NCBI GenBank assembly: GCA_963971225.1
Contig: OZ020268.1
Location: 48,906,404-48,970,403 of the forward strand
Direction of reading: 5' to 3'
Source of the DNA: Melieria omissa
Lineage: Eukaryota; Arthropoda; Insecta; Diptera; Ulidiidae
DNA: 64,000 nucleotides
Shown: positions 35,881 to 48,270 of the stretch, piece after piece
Numbering within the stretch: the stretch's first letter is position 1
How the letters are laid out: each line of letters begins with the position of its first letter
The notes under the pieces: generated by a model
What the model saw: only the letters and a program-made list of their open reading frames with translations
The model's database searches: none
Told to the model about the DNA's origin: nothing
Made by a program: the position numbers and the translations under genes

Positions 35881-36180
35881 CCTATTTACTGCAATCTTAG
35901 TCAAAATACTACAAATCAGAAATAATTCGAAACGTGTTTTATGGTTTTTTGAAAATCAACCTTCAAAACGGTAAAAAATGGGTTAAGGTTTTATATGGTA
36001 AAACTCATTTTATTGTCTATTGAATTTTAACTTGTTAAAAACACTACAAATCGCAAATGATGCTTCAAATCAGAAATAATTACACACTTGATTTTTTGGT
36101 TTTTTGAAAATCTGTTCTAAAAAGAAAACACAAAATGGGATTTTATATGAGCAAACATAATTGAATGACTTTTTGACTTG
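35881..36180. repeat. Two-copy degenerate repeat, about 160 bp apart
   Basis: AATCAGAAATAATT..ACACTTGA/GTTTTATGGTTTTTTGAAAATC occurs near 35915 and 36069, with AAATGGG..TTTTATATG following each copy. It is diverged. Confidence 0.55.
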
Positions 36181-37740
36181 AAAATTGATGAAAGTATTTA
36201 AAATCAAAAACCATTCCACCCATATTCGGTCACTTTTTTTAATTTAACCTTTAAATTGATCAATAAAACTGCTACTAACTAACTACTACTAACTACAAAT
36301 GTTAAGTTAGGTCAGACACAATTCATATGCATCTCAGTCGTTTTGACACCAAATTATGCACACAGCAACTATCAAAGCAACTCAAGGTGAAATCCCCTTG
36401 AAGTATGCTAATAAAAAGAATCAATTTAAAATGCCATCTTGGCCAAAGCCCAATTTACGGCTTCCGTTTGCAACGCTTTTAAGCAGAGCTCAGGACTAAT
36501 GGCACCGCCATACGCTGTGTGCTAAATCTTCGCGTAATTTCTCATGCTTAAAGTAACGAGTACAGCGGCGCGCATTGCATGCGGCTCCGCGACAAGCGCC
36601 AAGTTGTGTGCAATGAGGGCAAATGCGGCGCGGCGGCAGCATGCGCTGATAAATTCTTCGCTTGCAATGTGGGGTACAGTGGCACATCAGCAGCTTCAAA
36701 CTGCTGCAGCTGTTGTTTTTTGTTTTTTCTTTGTTATTGTTGTTGTTGTTGATGGTCGTGAACTTAAGTAGTGACCAATGTTGTTGCTGCAGCTTCTTCT
36801 TCTTCTTGCACAATTCAAATGCCACGCAATTTGAGTTGCTTTTGTTGCTATTCATTTGTACTCTTCACCTCTCTTTCGTCGTTAACATCACGTCACAAAA
36901 ATTGCTGCTCTGGACATGGGTCAGCGCCATACCAATCGACCAGTTGCCTCCATTTATTTTCTTCTATTTTTATTTGTATTTTTTGTGTAATCTGCCATCT
37001 TGGCCACAATTTTCTTTTGTAATTTATTATGCACCGCTTTTTTGGTTTCTTTGCTGCTTCGACCCTCTTCCTGCCAACGCCCACGCACATATTTTTCGCT
37101 TATCGACAAGTTGTGCTGGCTGCCAATACGCCTCCAAGTATGCTTCACTATGCGGGCAGCACTTGTGCCACTTTGGTTACTTTCTTTTTTTTCCTTAGTT
37201 TCTTTCCTCTTCTTCTTATTGCTTCAGTTTAGCACAAAATCAGGGCGTGAACTTGTTTTCGCGAATTTGTTTTGCTGTTTTTCTTTACTCAACTTGGAGA
37301 GTTTTATTTAAGCAACATTTCTTCAACGAAAATTTTCTTCTTCTTACTTTTTATATAGTTTAATGTAAACTCTTCTGACTGCCAAATTGTCATTGTGGCC
37401 GCTCCAAAGGTTTTCAATAGCGCATTTTTTCCTGCGTTCCACGCCGACTCGGGTCTCTACTTCCAGGCGTTTAAAGCTGCCTGTTGCTGACATTTATCTT
37501 AGCACTCAAAGTGCTGGAAAAGTTTTCTTTTGGTTTTGTTTTCCTTCTTATTTTCATTTGCATATTTGTACTTTGCAGAGAGCGCATGCAAGTTTGTTTA
37601 CTTTCCTGCAAAAAAGACGTTAAAAAAAAACATTTAAAAAAAATTATTAAAACATCGAGTCCGTGCGCTTTGACCTTTGCTTTGGAAAATACTTGTAATT
37701 TTTTTCAAAATACTTGTAAGTTTTTAATAAAAAATACTTT
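36181..37740. other. Non-coding triplet-rich block
   Basis: Balanced composition with TTGTTGTTG and TTCTTCTTCTT runs. The 178-codon frame at 36662-37198 is Phe/Leu/Cys-rich, a reading of pyrimidine-rich DNA, and conflicts with frames on the other strand. No exon is supported. Confidence 0.45.
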
Positions 37741-39335
37741 TAATTTAACTTAGAAGCTTTATTTTTGTATAAATTATTTTGTTTAAGTGTCAGCGAAATT
37801 ACAACCTCCCAAATTTCGAATTTAATTTTACTTTAAAAAAGTTTCGAAACTTTCATTATAGTAGACACAATGTGTGTAAAATTGTTACAAGTGTTTTCTA
37901 GAAATAATTCGAAAAGCCTTTAAAATTATAATAAAATAATAATATTTTTACTATTTTTAATTTTCAAATTTTTACAATTATTTTTTTTTAATTTGTTTTT
38001 GCTTTTAAATATCTAGAAATAGTTCGAAAAAAAATTTAAAATTATCTTAAAAATAGTATTTTTACTATTTTGAATTTTCAAATTTTTAACCTTTGTTATT
38101 GTTATTTTTATTTTTAAATTTTATTTTTACTATCTTTTTTATTTTGTTTAATATTCAAATGTTATACCTTTTAGTATTTTTTTAGTTAGTTTTTATAATT
38201 TTTTTTTAATAATCTTTTTATTATTATAATTTTTATTGTATTTTCTTTTATTTTTAAAATCTTTTTTAATTGTTGTAATAAAAATATTTTTAATTTTAAA
38301 CATTTTAATATTTTTTAATTTAATTTAATCATTTTTTGTTATAATCTTTTTTTATTTGTCAACTGTGAAATATTTTTTAAATTTATTACTTTTAAATTGT
38401 TTACTTTTATTTTAGTTTTTAATTTGTATATCTTTTTATGAATTTTAATTTTCAAATTTTTAACTTTTTCGTATGTTTTTAAAATTTAATATAATTTTAT
38501 TTAGGTTAGTTATATTTAACTTTATACTTTTTAGTCTGTTTTATTATTACTTTTATTAATTTTTTATTTTCAAATTATCAACGTTTTAATATTTTTTTTT
38601 TAAGTTTTAGTTTTTATTTTAATATCTTTAAAATGTCAATTATCTTTTTTTACTATGATTCTTAGTTCTATTTTCAAATTTTCAACTTGTTCTAAATTCA
38701 GTTTTGATAATTGAGTCCTTTTTATTATTTATTTTATACATATTTGTTTAATTTAAATCTTAAAATTTTGAACTTTTTATTATTTCTTTGAATTAATTTT
38801 GTTAGTTTAATATTTATTATCTTTTTTGTTATTTTATTTTTAATTTTAAAACATTTAACTTTTTATGTTTTTTTATTTTAAAAAAATTAACGTTTCTTTG
38901 TATCTTTTATAATAATTTTTAGTGTTTGTAAATTTTTAATTTTTTAAGATTTAAAAACAAATTTTTTTAACTTTATTATTTATTTTTAATTTTCAAATAA
39001 TCAACTTTGTATTATTGTTTTAAATTAATTTTTGGTTGCAGTTTTTTTTTACTAATTTTTTAATTAATATTTTGTGTTTTAGATTAAAAATTTTTAAATA
39101 TTTTTTGTTATTTACTTCTATTATTTTATTATTATATTATTATTTATTATATTATTATTTATTATATTATTATTTTAATTCTATTATTTTCTTGTCTTTT
39201 ATCATTATTTGTATTATACATATGTTATTTTCAAATTTGCAGTTTTGAATATTTTTTAATTTTAATTTTGAATTATTTTCAGTTATTTTTGATATAGAAA
39301 TTGTTTATTTTTATTTTAAATTCTCTAAATTCTAT
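37741..39335. repeat. AT-rich desert, T-biased
   Basis: Nearly pure A/T with sparse C/G. Recurring phrases are TTTTTATTTTTAAATTTT and TTTTCAAATTTT(T/C)AACTTT, the latter near 37960, 38073, 38449, 38565 and 38672 and hinting at an old loose array. A TTATTA tract lies at 39120-39180. No gene is present. Confidence 0.7.
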
Positions 39336-40575
39336 AATTAAATATTCCCAAACTTCCAACCAACTGCAACCCTTAAAATGTTTGCCCCCCCTCTCTTCTC
39401 GCTACTGCAAATTTCCAGATACTTCAGACAAAATATCCATTAAATTTGCACTAAAAGCATACAAAATACGAAAAAGCAGAATCGGTTTTCATAATTTCTT
39501 CGGCACAATTGCTCACACGTTGCAGCATCGCTCAGCCCGCCAGCTGGCCAAACAGCCACGCCCTGCTTCCACCAACCGTTAGCCAAAAAGCGCTGTACGC
39601 CAAGTGCGTACGCCCACATTTAAAAACGCCCCATAACGCTGTCGTTGTGTATTTGCTTGCAACACGAAACCGTCAAGAAATGAAAATGCAGCACATGTGT
39701 GGCATGCAACTAAATCAAGATTGCTGCCGTGTCGGACCAAATGCGAAAAAGAGTTGCAATAAAAATGCCAAAATAGTGGGAAGACAGCGAACGAGGAAAA
39801 AACGCAGAACGTAGTAGAAAACGTTGGAAAAGTAGTAAATTATGGACGTGTGTGTTGGTGGTGGAGGGGCAAACGGCAAACGCTGCGCCTGGGCGGCCGC
39901 TGTGTCTGCTAGCAGACAACAAAGACTGCCAACAATAACAACAACAAACAAACATGTGCAAGAAATTTCCACAAAACGAAATGAAAAAAGTGCAGCGAAA
40001 ATGCGAAAAAGTGCTGCTGCCGTGGCCGTCGCTGCTGTCTGTCGGCTCCACCGGGCTGGGCCGAGACGGGCGGCATTTGCAGTGAAGGGGCGCCGTGTCG
40101 CAGCAGCTGCTGCTTTGCTATTCGGTGTTGTTGTTGTTGTTTGTTGTTTTTGATGCTATAAAACACCGTTATTATGTTGCAAGCCAGCAATGGAAAATGC
40201 ACGTTGCACAAAAACCCCCAACGAGCTGCGACAACAACAACCAAACAAATAAAAAAAGAAGACAATTATATAAAAGAAAATTGCAAAACGGCGGCAAGTG
40301 CGCTGCACACACACACACACACTCCCACACTCCCACAACCCACGTCCAACACGCTGGCAATCGCTATTAAATCGTTTAAATTACAACTTCGGCCTTGTCA
40401 TGTTTGTTGTTGCCTGGTCTGTTATTGCTTGCAGCAGCTGTGTTGTAAACAACTTAACAAAGAAATTATATTATTTAAAAAAAACTGACATAAAATCCGT
40501 AGCAGCTGAGTACTGTGTTTTTATGGTTTTGGGTGCCGCAGCTGGATGATTTACCTCCTGCCCCGCTTAAAAAGT
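39336..40575. other. Non-coding triplet-rich block
   Basis: Balanced composition with CAACAACAA and GTTGTTGTT runs and a short (AC)n tract at 40304-40324. Several frames of 60-118 codons overlap on both strands and none has a recognisable domain. Confidence 0.45.
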
Positions 40576-41600
40576 TATCGAAATTTAATTTTTATGAAAT
40601 GTTTTTACAATATTTTAACCCTTAACAACTGCAACTTGAAAGTGTTTTCGTTGGTATATAAAAAAAATTGGGTTCCTTTTTTATAAACTCTTTTTTTATA
40701 ATTCAATTAGAAGAGTTGTAGACCACAGCGAGTGATTTGAGGTCCGCTTGATTACTTATTTGGGAAACTAAAACTACAACTATAAACAAAATATAGTTTC
40801 AAATGGTATTAGGCTTAAAAGTTGAGTACTGGGTGCGCATAGTCACTCAACTGAACACAGCTGAGCCAGGATGTCTGTCTGAAAGAGCCTGGTAAATGCT
40901 TGTAGAAGCCAAACGTGTGGTTTTTATCAATGAAAAGACCCTCTTACATATGACTAGGGTCTGAAAAGAACGCAATTCAACATATTTTAATATATTTTAG
41001 ATGGATTTTTAAAAGAAAAAAATGGTTTTTTTATACCTTGTGGAGTACAACTATTCACTAACTCCCTACAGAGGCTTTTCCTTCTCTTGGTTACTGTTAT
41101 ATATATTCATAACATCTCATAGAACACACTACAGCTGACCCTATTATCCAATTTCGAACTGCCTCTGTCTCCAGTTTCGAACTGCCTTGTTTTCGTATAC
41201 CTTCTGAGAGTACAACTTTATCTTGGGTATTGTTTGATATATTCGTAACGTCTCACAGAAGAACAGTTGACCTTATTATCCAGTTTCGAAGTGTCTCTGA
41301 AAATATCAAATGAGTTAACACAAACAATAAACTACTAAACTAAATTCCTAACCTTTCATGAAAGACATCACAGCTGACCCCATCATTCAGTTTCGAGCTG
41401 AGAGTGAAAATCTCTTTTTTAGTTAGGAACCGAGTGCCGAAGCTACATTTGTCTACCATGAATTGCTGTCGAAAACCTGTGGAATAGAATTGAGAACTCA
41501 ATGTCCAAAAAAGTTTTTGTAACAAATAAACAAGCAAAACAAATCAAAAAAACCGAAAAAAGTTTCCAAAATTCCATTTATGGGAAAGTAAAAGAGTTCT
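40576..41600. repeat. Degenerate repeats, period about 150-160 bp
   Basis: GTATACCTTCTGAGAGTACAAC-type phrases near 41031 and 41195 are each followed by TATTCGTAAC(G/A)TCTCA(C/T)AGAA and CAGCTGACCCTATTATCCA(A/G)TTTCGAACTG. A third weaker copy lies near 41350-41410. The start (40576-41030) is unplaced AT-rich spacer. Confidence 0.6.
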
Positions 41601-43250
41601 TTAAACTTTCTTACTTACTCAGATAAGTGGGCGCGGACATACCAGGTAAAGTCTCTAATTCTAATTCCACGCTGGCTACTTTGCACCTCACTTGACTGGC
41701 AACACTTTACAGCAGGTAGAACATTGACAAACTTCCCCAGCCAAATGTAACGGAAACAGTTTCTTGAAACACACCCAATAAACGACTGAAGGTCGTTTGC
41801 GGCTCGGTGAAAACTCGACGTCATTTGCAATTTTCGCAAAATCTTCACCCGTTTTCAATGGAGTTGTGTGCAAATTTGCACATAAATCACGATTACTGCA
41901 ATGTACTTGAATTGACCGCCAAATGGGCAACAATAAAGTTTCGTAAGCGCCACCACACCTAACTGCTAATCGATAATTTGGCGCTGGCTGCAAATTGGCT
42001 GAATTTCGTAGGAAATTCCGTTTTTGTGGCCAGATTTTACTGTGGGAATATGCGCGCCGATGCAAGTGGGGCGCAAAAATGCTGCGCTGCGCCAAAGCAC
42101 GAATTGTTCCACCATATGGCGGCCAGCCGTTGCATGCAATGCCCTGCGTACGTCCACTGGGTGCTGCGCAGTTGCCACATTTCGCTTGATTAGCGAAACG
42201 ATTAAACGGCTACAGGGCCGTCATTGCTGGCTGCCGGGTGAAGCGATTAGCGATTAACGCGTTCAGTGCGTCATTGAAATTAATCAGACTTTCGTAAATA
42301 CAATGAATTTCCTTGTACACCAGTACGTATGTCCTGACTTAAGTGTACAAAAGTGCTTTGAATTTGAAATTGTTTTTTATTTGCTTTATGTTCTAAATGT
42401 ACTTTAATTAGAAACATTTTGCAATATTATTACTACAAAAGTTTTATTAAAATAATATTCTTATTTTATATTAAAACAATCCAATTATTATTAAGTTTCT
42501 ATCATTGAGTATCATACAAAAACAATGCATTACCTTATTTCCTTTTGTTAATATTTTGTTTCACTTTTACTGTAAAACTTTTTTCCTTTAATTTCATTCT
42601 CTACAACTGGAATTTTTGAATTGTTCTTCCTTATTTCTCCTCGTCGGTTTTTTATTGCCATTTACTTTTGCTCGTCAGTATTGTTATTTGTATTTTCTAA
42701 TCTATGCCATTAAAACCTGATAACGTCATTTGTGTGCTCCGAATTTGTGACAGTTCAGCGACGCTTTTCCGTCGCGCCTGCCTTTTCAGTTCAGTGTTGT
42801 CTGATAAAGTCAACACAGCAGCGTCGCAGTGCTGTGCAGACCATAGTATTGCCTTCTCGTTCTGTTTCTATTCTACTCTGACACTTTAAGACACTTGAGC
42901 GGAGACTGCAACATGTGCTTCTGTTATCAGTACGTTTTTGACATTTATAGGTTGTCTGTCGGTCTATCCAACTGTCTGTCGGTTTGACAGTCGTTTGATG
43001 TTTCTTTTTTGTTTTTCCTTTTTTTGTCTTGGTCGTGCTACATATTATTTGTGTCAGTTTGTCCTATAAACGTCGGTGTGTTTAGTGCTTTTGTGAGCGG
43101 CTATTTTATTTATTTACATGTCATCACATCATTCATTCATCAATAAATTTTAGTGCTCACATTTTTTTGTATACTCTTTTAATGAAACTAATTACTAATG
43201 TTTTTCGTTACGTTTTCTATTATTGCAGGTAAGACATTTTCTTCAGTTTG
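41601..43250. other. Non-coding block
   Basis: Mostly balanced DNA with an AT-rich centre (42340-42640). A GGCAACACT motif lies at 41698-41706. Frames at 41688-42257 overlap on both strands without domains. ATTGCAG-GTAAGAC at about 43223-43236 is a good donor-like site, but no exon could be defined. Confidence 0.4.
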
Positions 43251-43439
43251 TTATGCGAGATGTTTGGCAACGTTATGGGATTGAAAGCGATTCGAAAGCG
43301 TAAGTCTGGAACAGATTTCATGTAAGTTGATTCTGTGGTTAAGCTGATTTTTGTTTAAGTTTGTGATGTGGGAGTAAAAGTTATATTATTTTTGATAGAT
43401 GATAGACAGAAGGGTTGGCGAAGTTTTGATAAATGCAAT
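43251..43439. other. Spacer before a MITE
   Basis: Nothing recognised. Confidence 0.3.
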
Positions 43440-43619
43440 TACATTACTTTTCGCTTAAAGCGAACTTCGAGGGACCGGGCAAAATGGTTCGTTTTAACCG
43501 AAAGTTCGCTTTAAAAGGGGTCCGTAATAAGCGAAAACATAAAGCACGTACTTTGAAATTTGTTCGTTCTAGGCGGAAAATCGTTTTGAACGGGTTCGTT
43601 ATAAGCGAAAAGCACTGTA
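43440..43619. mobile_element. TA-flanked MITE, pogo/Tc1-mariner type
   Basis: The 180-bp element runs from TA-CATTACTTTTCGCTTAAAGCGAAC to GTTCGTTATAAGCGAAAAGCACTG-TA. The termini match as inverted repeats at 22 of 26 positions. TA duplication and a CAGTG-type end with AACGAAC are typical of pogo-like elements. Further internal copies of TTCGCTTT and AATAAGCGAAAA suggest a fold-back structure. The 73-codon frame over it is not a transposase. Confidence 0.82.
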
Positions 43620-43978
43620 TTTACAAATGCGTTTGCCATATCCGAAATACATGAAATTAGTTTCAAACTTTTTCATTATCCTTCCATGATGCTTCCATTT
43701 TCCCAATTATTTATCTTTCACAATAATTGAACAATTGTAAGTTGTCATAGCTGCTTATCTGCAAATTTTTACTGGTTTTCTGTTCATTTAATTTTTCTTC
43801 TATACTTCACTTTGTGAAAGCATTTCTCTCAAATTCTTGTTTACGCTCTTCTTTAAGTTTTTACTGGGAAAGTAGAACAAATCTAAAATGTGATCTTGAA
43901 AGCGGATTTCAAAATTTAAAAATAAATTTCTGGAGTTATCATAAATGTTTTGAAATTAATTTAAATAAAATTTTGATA
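43620..43978. other. Spacer between two MITEs
   Basis: AT-rich, with no gene or repeat recognised. Confidence 0.35.
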
Positions 43979-44114
43979 TACAGTCATGTCTGGATATAGT
44001 GAACTAATTATTGCAAGGCCCACTATATCAAGGTTAACATTTTTAACATTTGGGTGTTCACTATATCGAGATGATCACTATATAGGGTGTTAACTATACC
44101 CAGACATGACTGTA
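43979..44114. mobile_element. TA-flanked MITE with a 26-bp TIR (pogo-like)
   Basis: The 136-bp element starts TA-CAGTCATGTCTGGATATAG and ends CTATACCCAGACATGACTG-TA. The inverted termini match at 24 of 26 positions. Internal CACTATAT(C/A) motifs recur on both arms. It is too short to code. Its layout (CAGT start, TATAGTGAAC block) parallels the MITE 360 bp upstream although the sequences differ. Confidence 0.88.
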
Positions 44115-44600
44115 ATTTGCTCAAAGAATACAGTTTTCTAAATCTAAATTAAAAGAAAAAAATTGTTCTAAGGCAGCCTTAAATGTATCTCAGTTCATAA
44201 GAAATTTCTTGAAGCATATAGGCTAAGAATCCCATTGCTGCAACTAACTGGTCTTTAAAGCAAAGCACTGTGTTCTGGTCTGTCTTCTCGATCTGGAGAG
44301 CTACGTATCGAAGATCCCAATATTCCTTTCGCAGCTTTCAAGCATCCTTTGTTCAGTTCTTCCATATTTCGGTACCAATTCTGAGTCAATTTTTTTTACA
44401 CTTTATTCAAAAAAAGAAAACACCAGCAGAAAGCAGCAACGATTGAAAGCTTGTAAGTTGATATTAATCTACCTGGATAATTTTTTGATTATAGCTTGTT
44501 TGTTAGAATCAGGTATTAATTTGCAGTACTTCACACTTTCTGCTCATAACAAGTAAGAAAAGTCTATACAATTAAATTTAATGAGTAAAAAAGTCCACAC
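44115..44600. other. Non-coding spacer
   Basis: No frame over 60 codons and no repeat recognised. Confidence 0.35.
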
Positions 44601-47570
44601 AATTGAATTAGTCCCTGAAGTTCCTTGCTAGGCGAACGATTTCCGTCGTCATTCATATTGATTGAAATTTGCAGCATCTCGGTGAATATTGCACAATGAT
44701 ATTTTGCAGAAGCCACAAGCTCCCCAGCTCCAGCGCTCAATTTCCATCCAACACATCGCAAAGGACAGCGTCAAATTTGCAGCAATTGTATATGTGATTG
44801 CAAAATGTTGAAAATTGCTCGCTTTAAAGTGAATGCAAACAGTTTTTTGTGTTTGAATTTGTTTTTCCAATGTGCCGCCGCCTCTTCATCATGCTCTGCG
44901 CCACGATGCAGCGAAATGAATGCGAAATGTGGCAACAGCGCACACTGCTGCCCACAGTTATTTGGAATTTCATTTCTGTGTTGGCAGCAACAACAACAAC
45001 AAAATACATGGATGAAACGAAGAAAAAACGTAAAAAAAAACAGCACAGCAGTTACGAAGCGCAACAAAAACAGCAACAAGAACGGCAGAAAAATGTTAAA
45101 GGCACATAAAAAAAATACACAAAAACAACATGAACATGAAGAAGAAGAAGAGCAGCAGCACAGCGTGGTAGGAGAACGCTGTAATAACAAGTTTTTATGT
45201 GCAGGCGAACGAGTGTCTCGTTGTTGTTGTTGTTCCAGCTATAGAATTATAACGAACGAGAACGTCAAACTGACGAACGCGCCAACGGAACAGACAAACG
45301 CACCGACGAGTAGCCAAAACAACAAATGAACGAACGAACGCACGAACGACCTCCTCATTGCTCGCCGAACCAGCAACTTTGTGTGAGCGTGTGTGCTCGA
45401 ATGAAGAGTGTGAGTGTTTGAGTAAGAGAAGAGTAATCGGGTTGAGCGGGACGCGCAGGGTGAGCAAAGTACAGCAATAATGTGCGCCGCCGCCGGCACC
45501 TCTCCTGCCGTCCCTCAACAACAACAACAACACTTATCAACGCTTTTAGCTCAGCTGCTCGGTCGTTCGTCGTCCGGGTGAAACTGCGCGCCAATTCGTT
45601 ACGTGCCGTAGAGCTGACGTTGGCAGCGGCGCTGACGTTGGCGCTGTCGGGTTTGTTGCTGTTGTTTTGTTTTCATGTCGCTATGCGCTGCTGTTGTTGC
45701 TGCCATTGTCGGCAGCCGCCGGGGATTTTTGCTGTTTTTTTCTGTTTTCATTTTCTTTACTGCTTCGTCTTGTCGTGGCCGTCGTTATCGTTTGCTGTTG
45801 TTCTTGCCATTATGGTTGGCTACGTTTGTTGTTGTTGTTGTTTTGGCAATGTTTGTTGTAGACTGCAGCAGGCAGCACACCAACGCACAAACGCGCATGC
45901 AGATACTCATTCAAACACGTTCAATTATAAATATGGTTGCTTGTGTGTTGTGTTGTTGTTGTTGCCGGTGTGGGCCGGTATGACTGGTTGGTCAGAGAAG
46001 AAGCAACGGCAGCAGCGGCAGTGGAAAGCAATGTGTTTTGCATGAGGCCATTGACGAGCGTTCATCATTATCGAGCGGGATGGGGCGGTGTGGTTTTGTA
46101 TGGGTTTAGGAAAGTACGACGCTGCGCTGCGCTGAGCGGAGAGACGCAATGAACGACAGCAGGTAGCTGTGCGAAACGGCAGCGAAACAGCGCAGCAGCA
46201 CCAAACAAAGTGGAAGTTGTTATTATTTTGCTGTGGTTGTTGTGTGTTTTATTGTTGCATTTTTTTCTGTCAGATTCTATGCCCCACGTTTCAGTGTGCT
46301 TCTTCTTCGTCAGTCTGTTTCGATGTTATTTTTTTTGTGTTTTATTGTGCACACTATCGTCCGCTCTCCCGTTGCCTATGAAAAATCTCTCTCAATTTCG
46401 CGCTGCCGACACTCGCCAGCGCTTTCTGCCCCTTACACCACTCGCTACCTCGGCAAATGTGTCAAATCGTGCAAGTGACAGTCGTCCGCCTCGTCGACAT
46501 GACCGTCAGTCACCGCTGTCGTGTTTCCTCCACTGACTGCTTCTTCTACTTTTTTTTTTGCTGATATACTCGTGTTCAGTCACTCACTGTTGCTGCTGTT
46601 TCTTCTTTTACCACCACCGCCGCTGGTTTTTGCGTTGAACCTCTGCTTTTTATGCGCCGTTGCTGCTTTATACTTTTTTTGTTACTTTTTATAATTGTAT
46701 TGCTTGTTGTTGTTGTGTGTGTTGTAGCTTTTTTGCTGCTGTTGCCATGGTTATTGTTGGGTGTGTTTGTTGTTGTTGGTGCTGCCGTTGTGAGAAAAAT
46801 TAAAGTCATTCATTATGGGTGCGACGTTGTCACATTTCGTTTTGATAACATTGCCTCGGTCGTTGTTGTTGCCGCTTTTGCCTTTTTATGGTAGTCGGGT
46901 TGCATTCTGCTCGCCATGGTTGTTGTTATTATTGGCAGTAGTTGCTGTTGTTGCTTTTTGATTGAAAAATTCTTTGCATAAATTTTCGGGCATTGGGATT
47001 GTTGTTGTTGTCGCGGTATTGTTATTGTTGGAGTGTTTTCCCTTTTGTTATTATTATCTGGCATTGTTTTTATGTTGATTGTTGTTGCATGTAGTTGTTG
47101 TTGTTGTTGCTGCTGCTTTATACCTCAGCTGTGGGTGTGTAGCGGTTGTTGCTGCTTTTAAAGTTGTTGCCCGGCGTCAAAGTTTGACGTGGAAATTTCG
47201 CCACAGCTGCAGCTAACGAAGCAAAAGCAACAACAACAACAAGAATATGCGCAATAATAACAACAGCATCAGCAGGGGTCACAACTTTAATTTCCGTTCG
47301 TTCGCTCTTCCTTTTCCTCGCCCTCCTCACTCATGCATTTTGGCCACTTTGGACGCACGTTTTCTGAGCTTACAATTTATTTGCTATGGCTGGCGAGTTG
47401 CCTGAGAAGGAGAACAATGGGATGTTTAGTTTATCGTCGTTTTTGTTGTTGTTATTGCTTGTTGCAGTGAAAAATCAATAATTTCACTTGCAATACTCGT
47501 ACAGCTGCGTGGGGGAGTTGCTTCCAATCTGCCGCTGAACTCTCAAGCAAAGTGCTGGACGAACGGTAAG
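44601..47570. other. Non-coding triplet-rich block, possible untranslated exon or promoter region
   Basis: Three kilobases of balanced DNA dense in CAACAA, CAGCAG and GTTGTT runs. Frames up to 187 codons overlap in all phases without domains. GACGAACG-GTAAGG at about 47558-47571 is a strong donor-like site. Fly corepressor genes often have distant untranslated first exons, and this block, the nearest long balanced one upstream of the coding genes, could hold one. That is inference, and no transcription start was identified. Confidence 0.35.
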
Positions 47571-48270
47571 GAGAATAGTTGAAATTGTTAGTTTTAGATT
47601 GTTTTTGCTGGTTTTGTTTTTCATACAAGATTTGCTGATATTGTGAAGTCTTTCGTTCATCTGTCTGAAGCTAAGCTGCCTTCCTTCCCTTCGATTTGAA
47701 CTTTATGGGCGATTTGATGTGGACAATTTCTGGAACTCAGTTTGATTCCTCCTAATGATAGAATTTTGTGCTTTTAATATTGTTTTATTGTTTTTGTTAA
47801 TTTTGTTTTATTGAAGGAATATTTTTACTAGAATAAGTGGTAAATGGCTTTGGTTCTGTCCTTCTTGATAGCAGCACACATTTTTATTTGACAAACTTAA
47901 GACTTGTTCGAAAACTTTAAAGAGAAACAGTTTTTTATTTTAGTAAAATAAAAATAAAATAAAAAAATAGTTTAAAATAATTTAATATTTTGTTAGAGTG
48001 AAGAATTTCAGAACGTGGTTCTATTTTGAATGACACAAAAAGGTCATTGAGCCGTGGGGAATGTGTGAAGTACTGAAAAAATTTTAACAAAAAGTTCATA
48101 ATGCGTTTTGTGCAAAATATAGTAAAATGTGTAAAATATAGTAAACAAAACTTTTGTGCTGCAGTAAAGAATTTCATTGTGAATGATACAAAACAGTTTA
48201 TGAAAATCTCGAACTGTGAGGAATGTTTGGAATACTGAAATTAAAGGAAATTGTGGATTATTTTATTAAT
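47571..48270. repeat. Two-copy degenerate repeat within AT-rich DNA
   Basis: GTGAAGAATTTCA..TTGAATGACACAAAA..GTG(G/A)GGAATGTGTGAAGTACTGAAA occurs near 47998, and a diverged copy (GTAAAGAATTTCA, GAATGATACAAAA, GTGAGGAATGTTTGGAATACTGAAA) near 48163, about 165 bp apart. Confidence 0.55.

Noticed and set aside
36662..37198. 178-codon plus-strand frame with hydrophobic stretches
   Set aside because: Hydrophobicity stems from T-rich triplet runs. Competing frames on both strands and no signal or domain pattern.
40618..40640. TTTTAACCCTTAACAACTGC as another TTAA MITE end
   Set aside because: The TTAACCCTT start looks right but no inverted partner closed by TTAA was found within 1.5 kb.
43433..43654. 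73-codon basic frame as a small DNA-binding protein
   Set aside because: It coincides with a MITE's inverted termini. The Lys/Arg content comes from AAGCGAAAA repeats.
45482..46045. 187-codon plus-strand frame (and a 174-codon one at 44805-45329)
   Set aside because: Triplet-repeat DNA is open in several frames on both strands here. No conserved motif could be seen.
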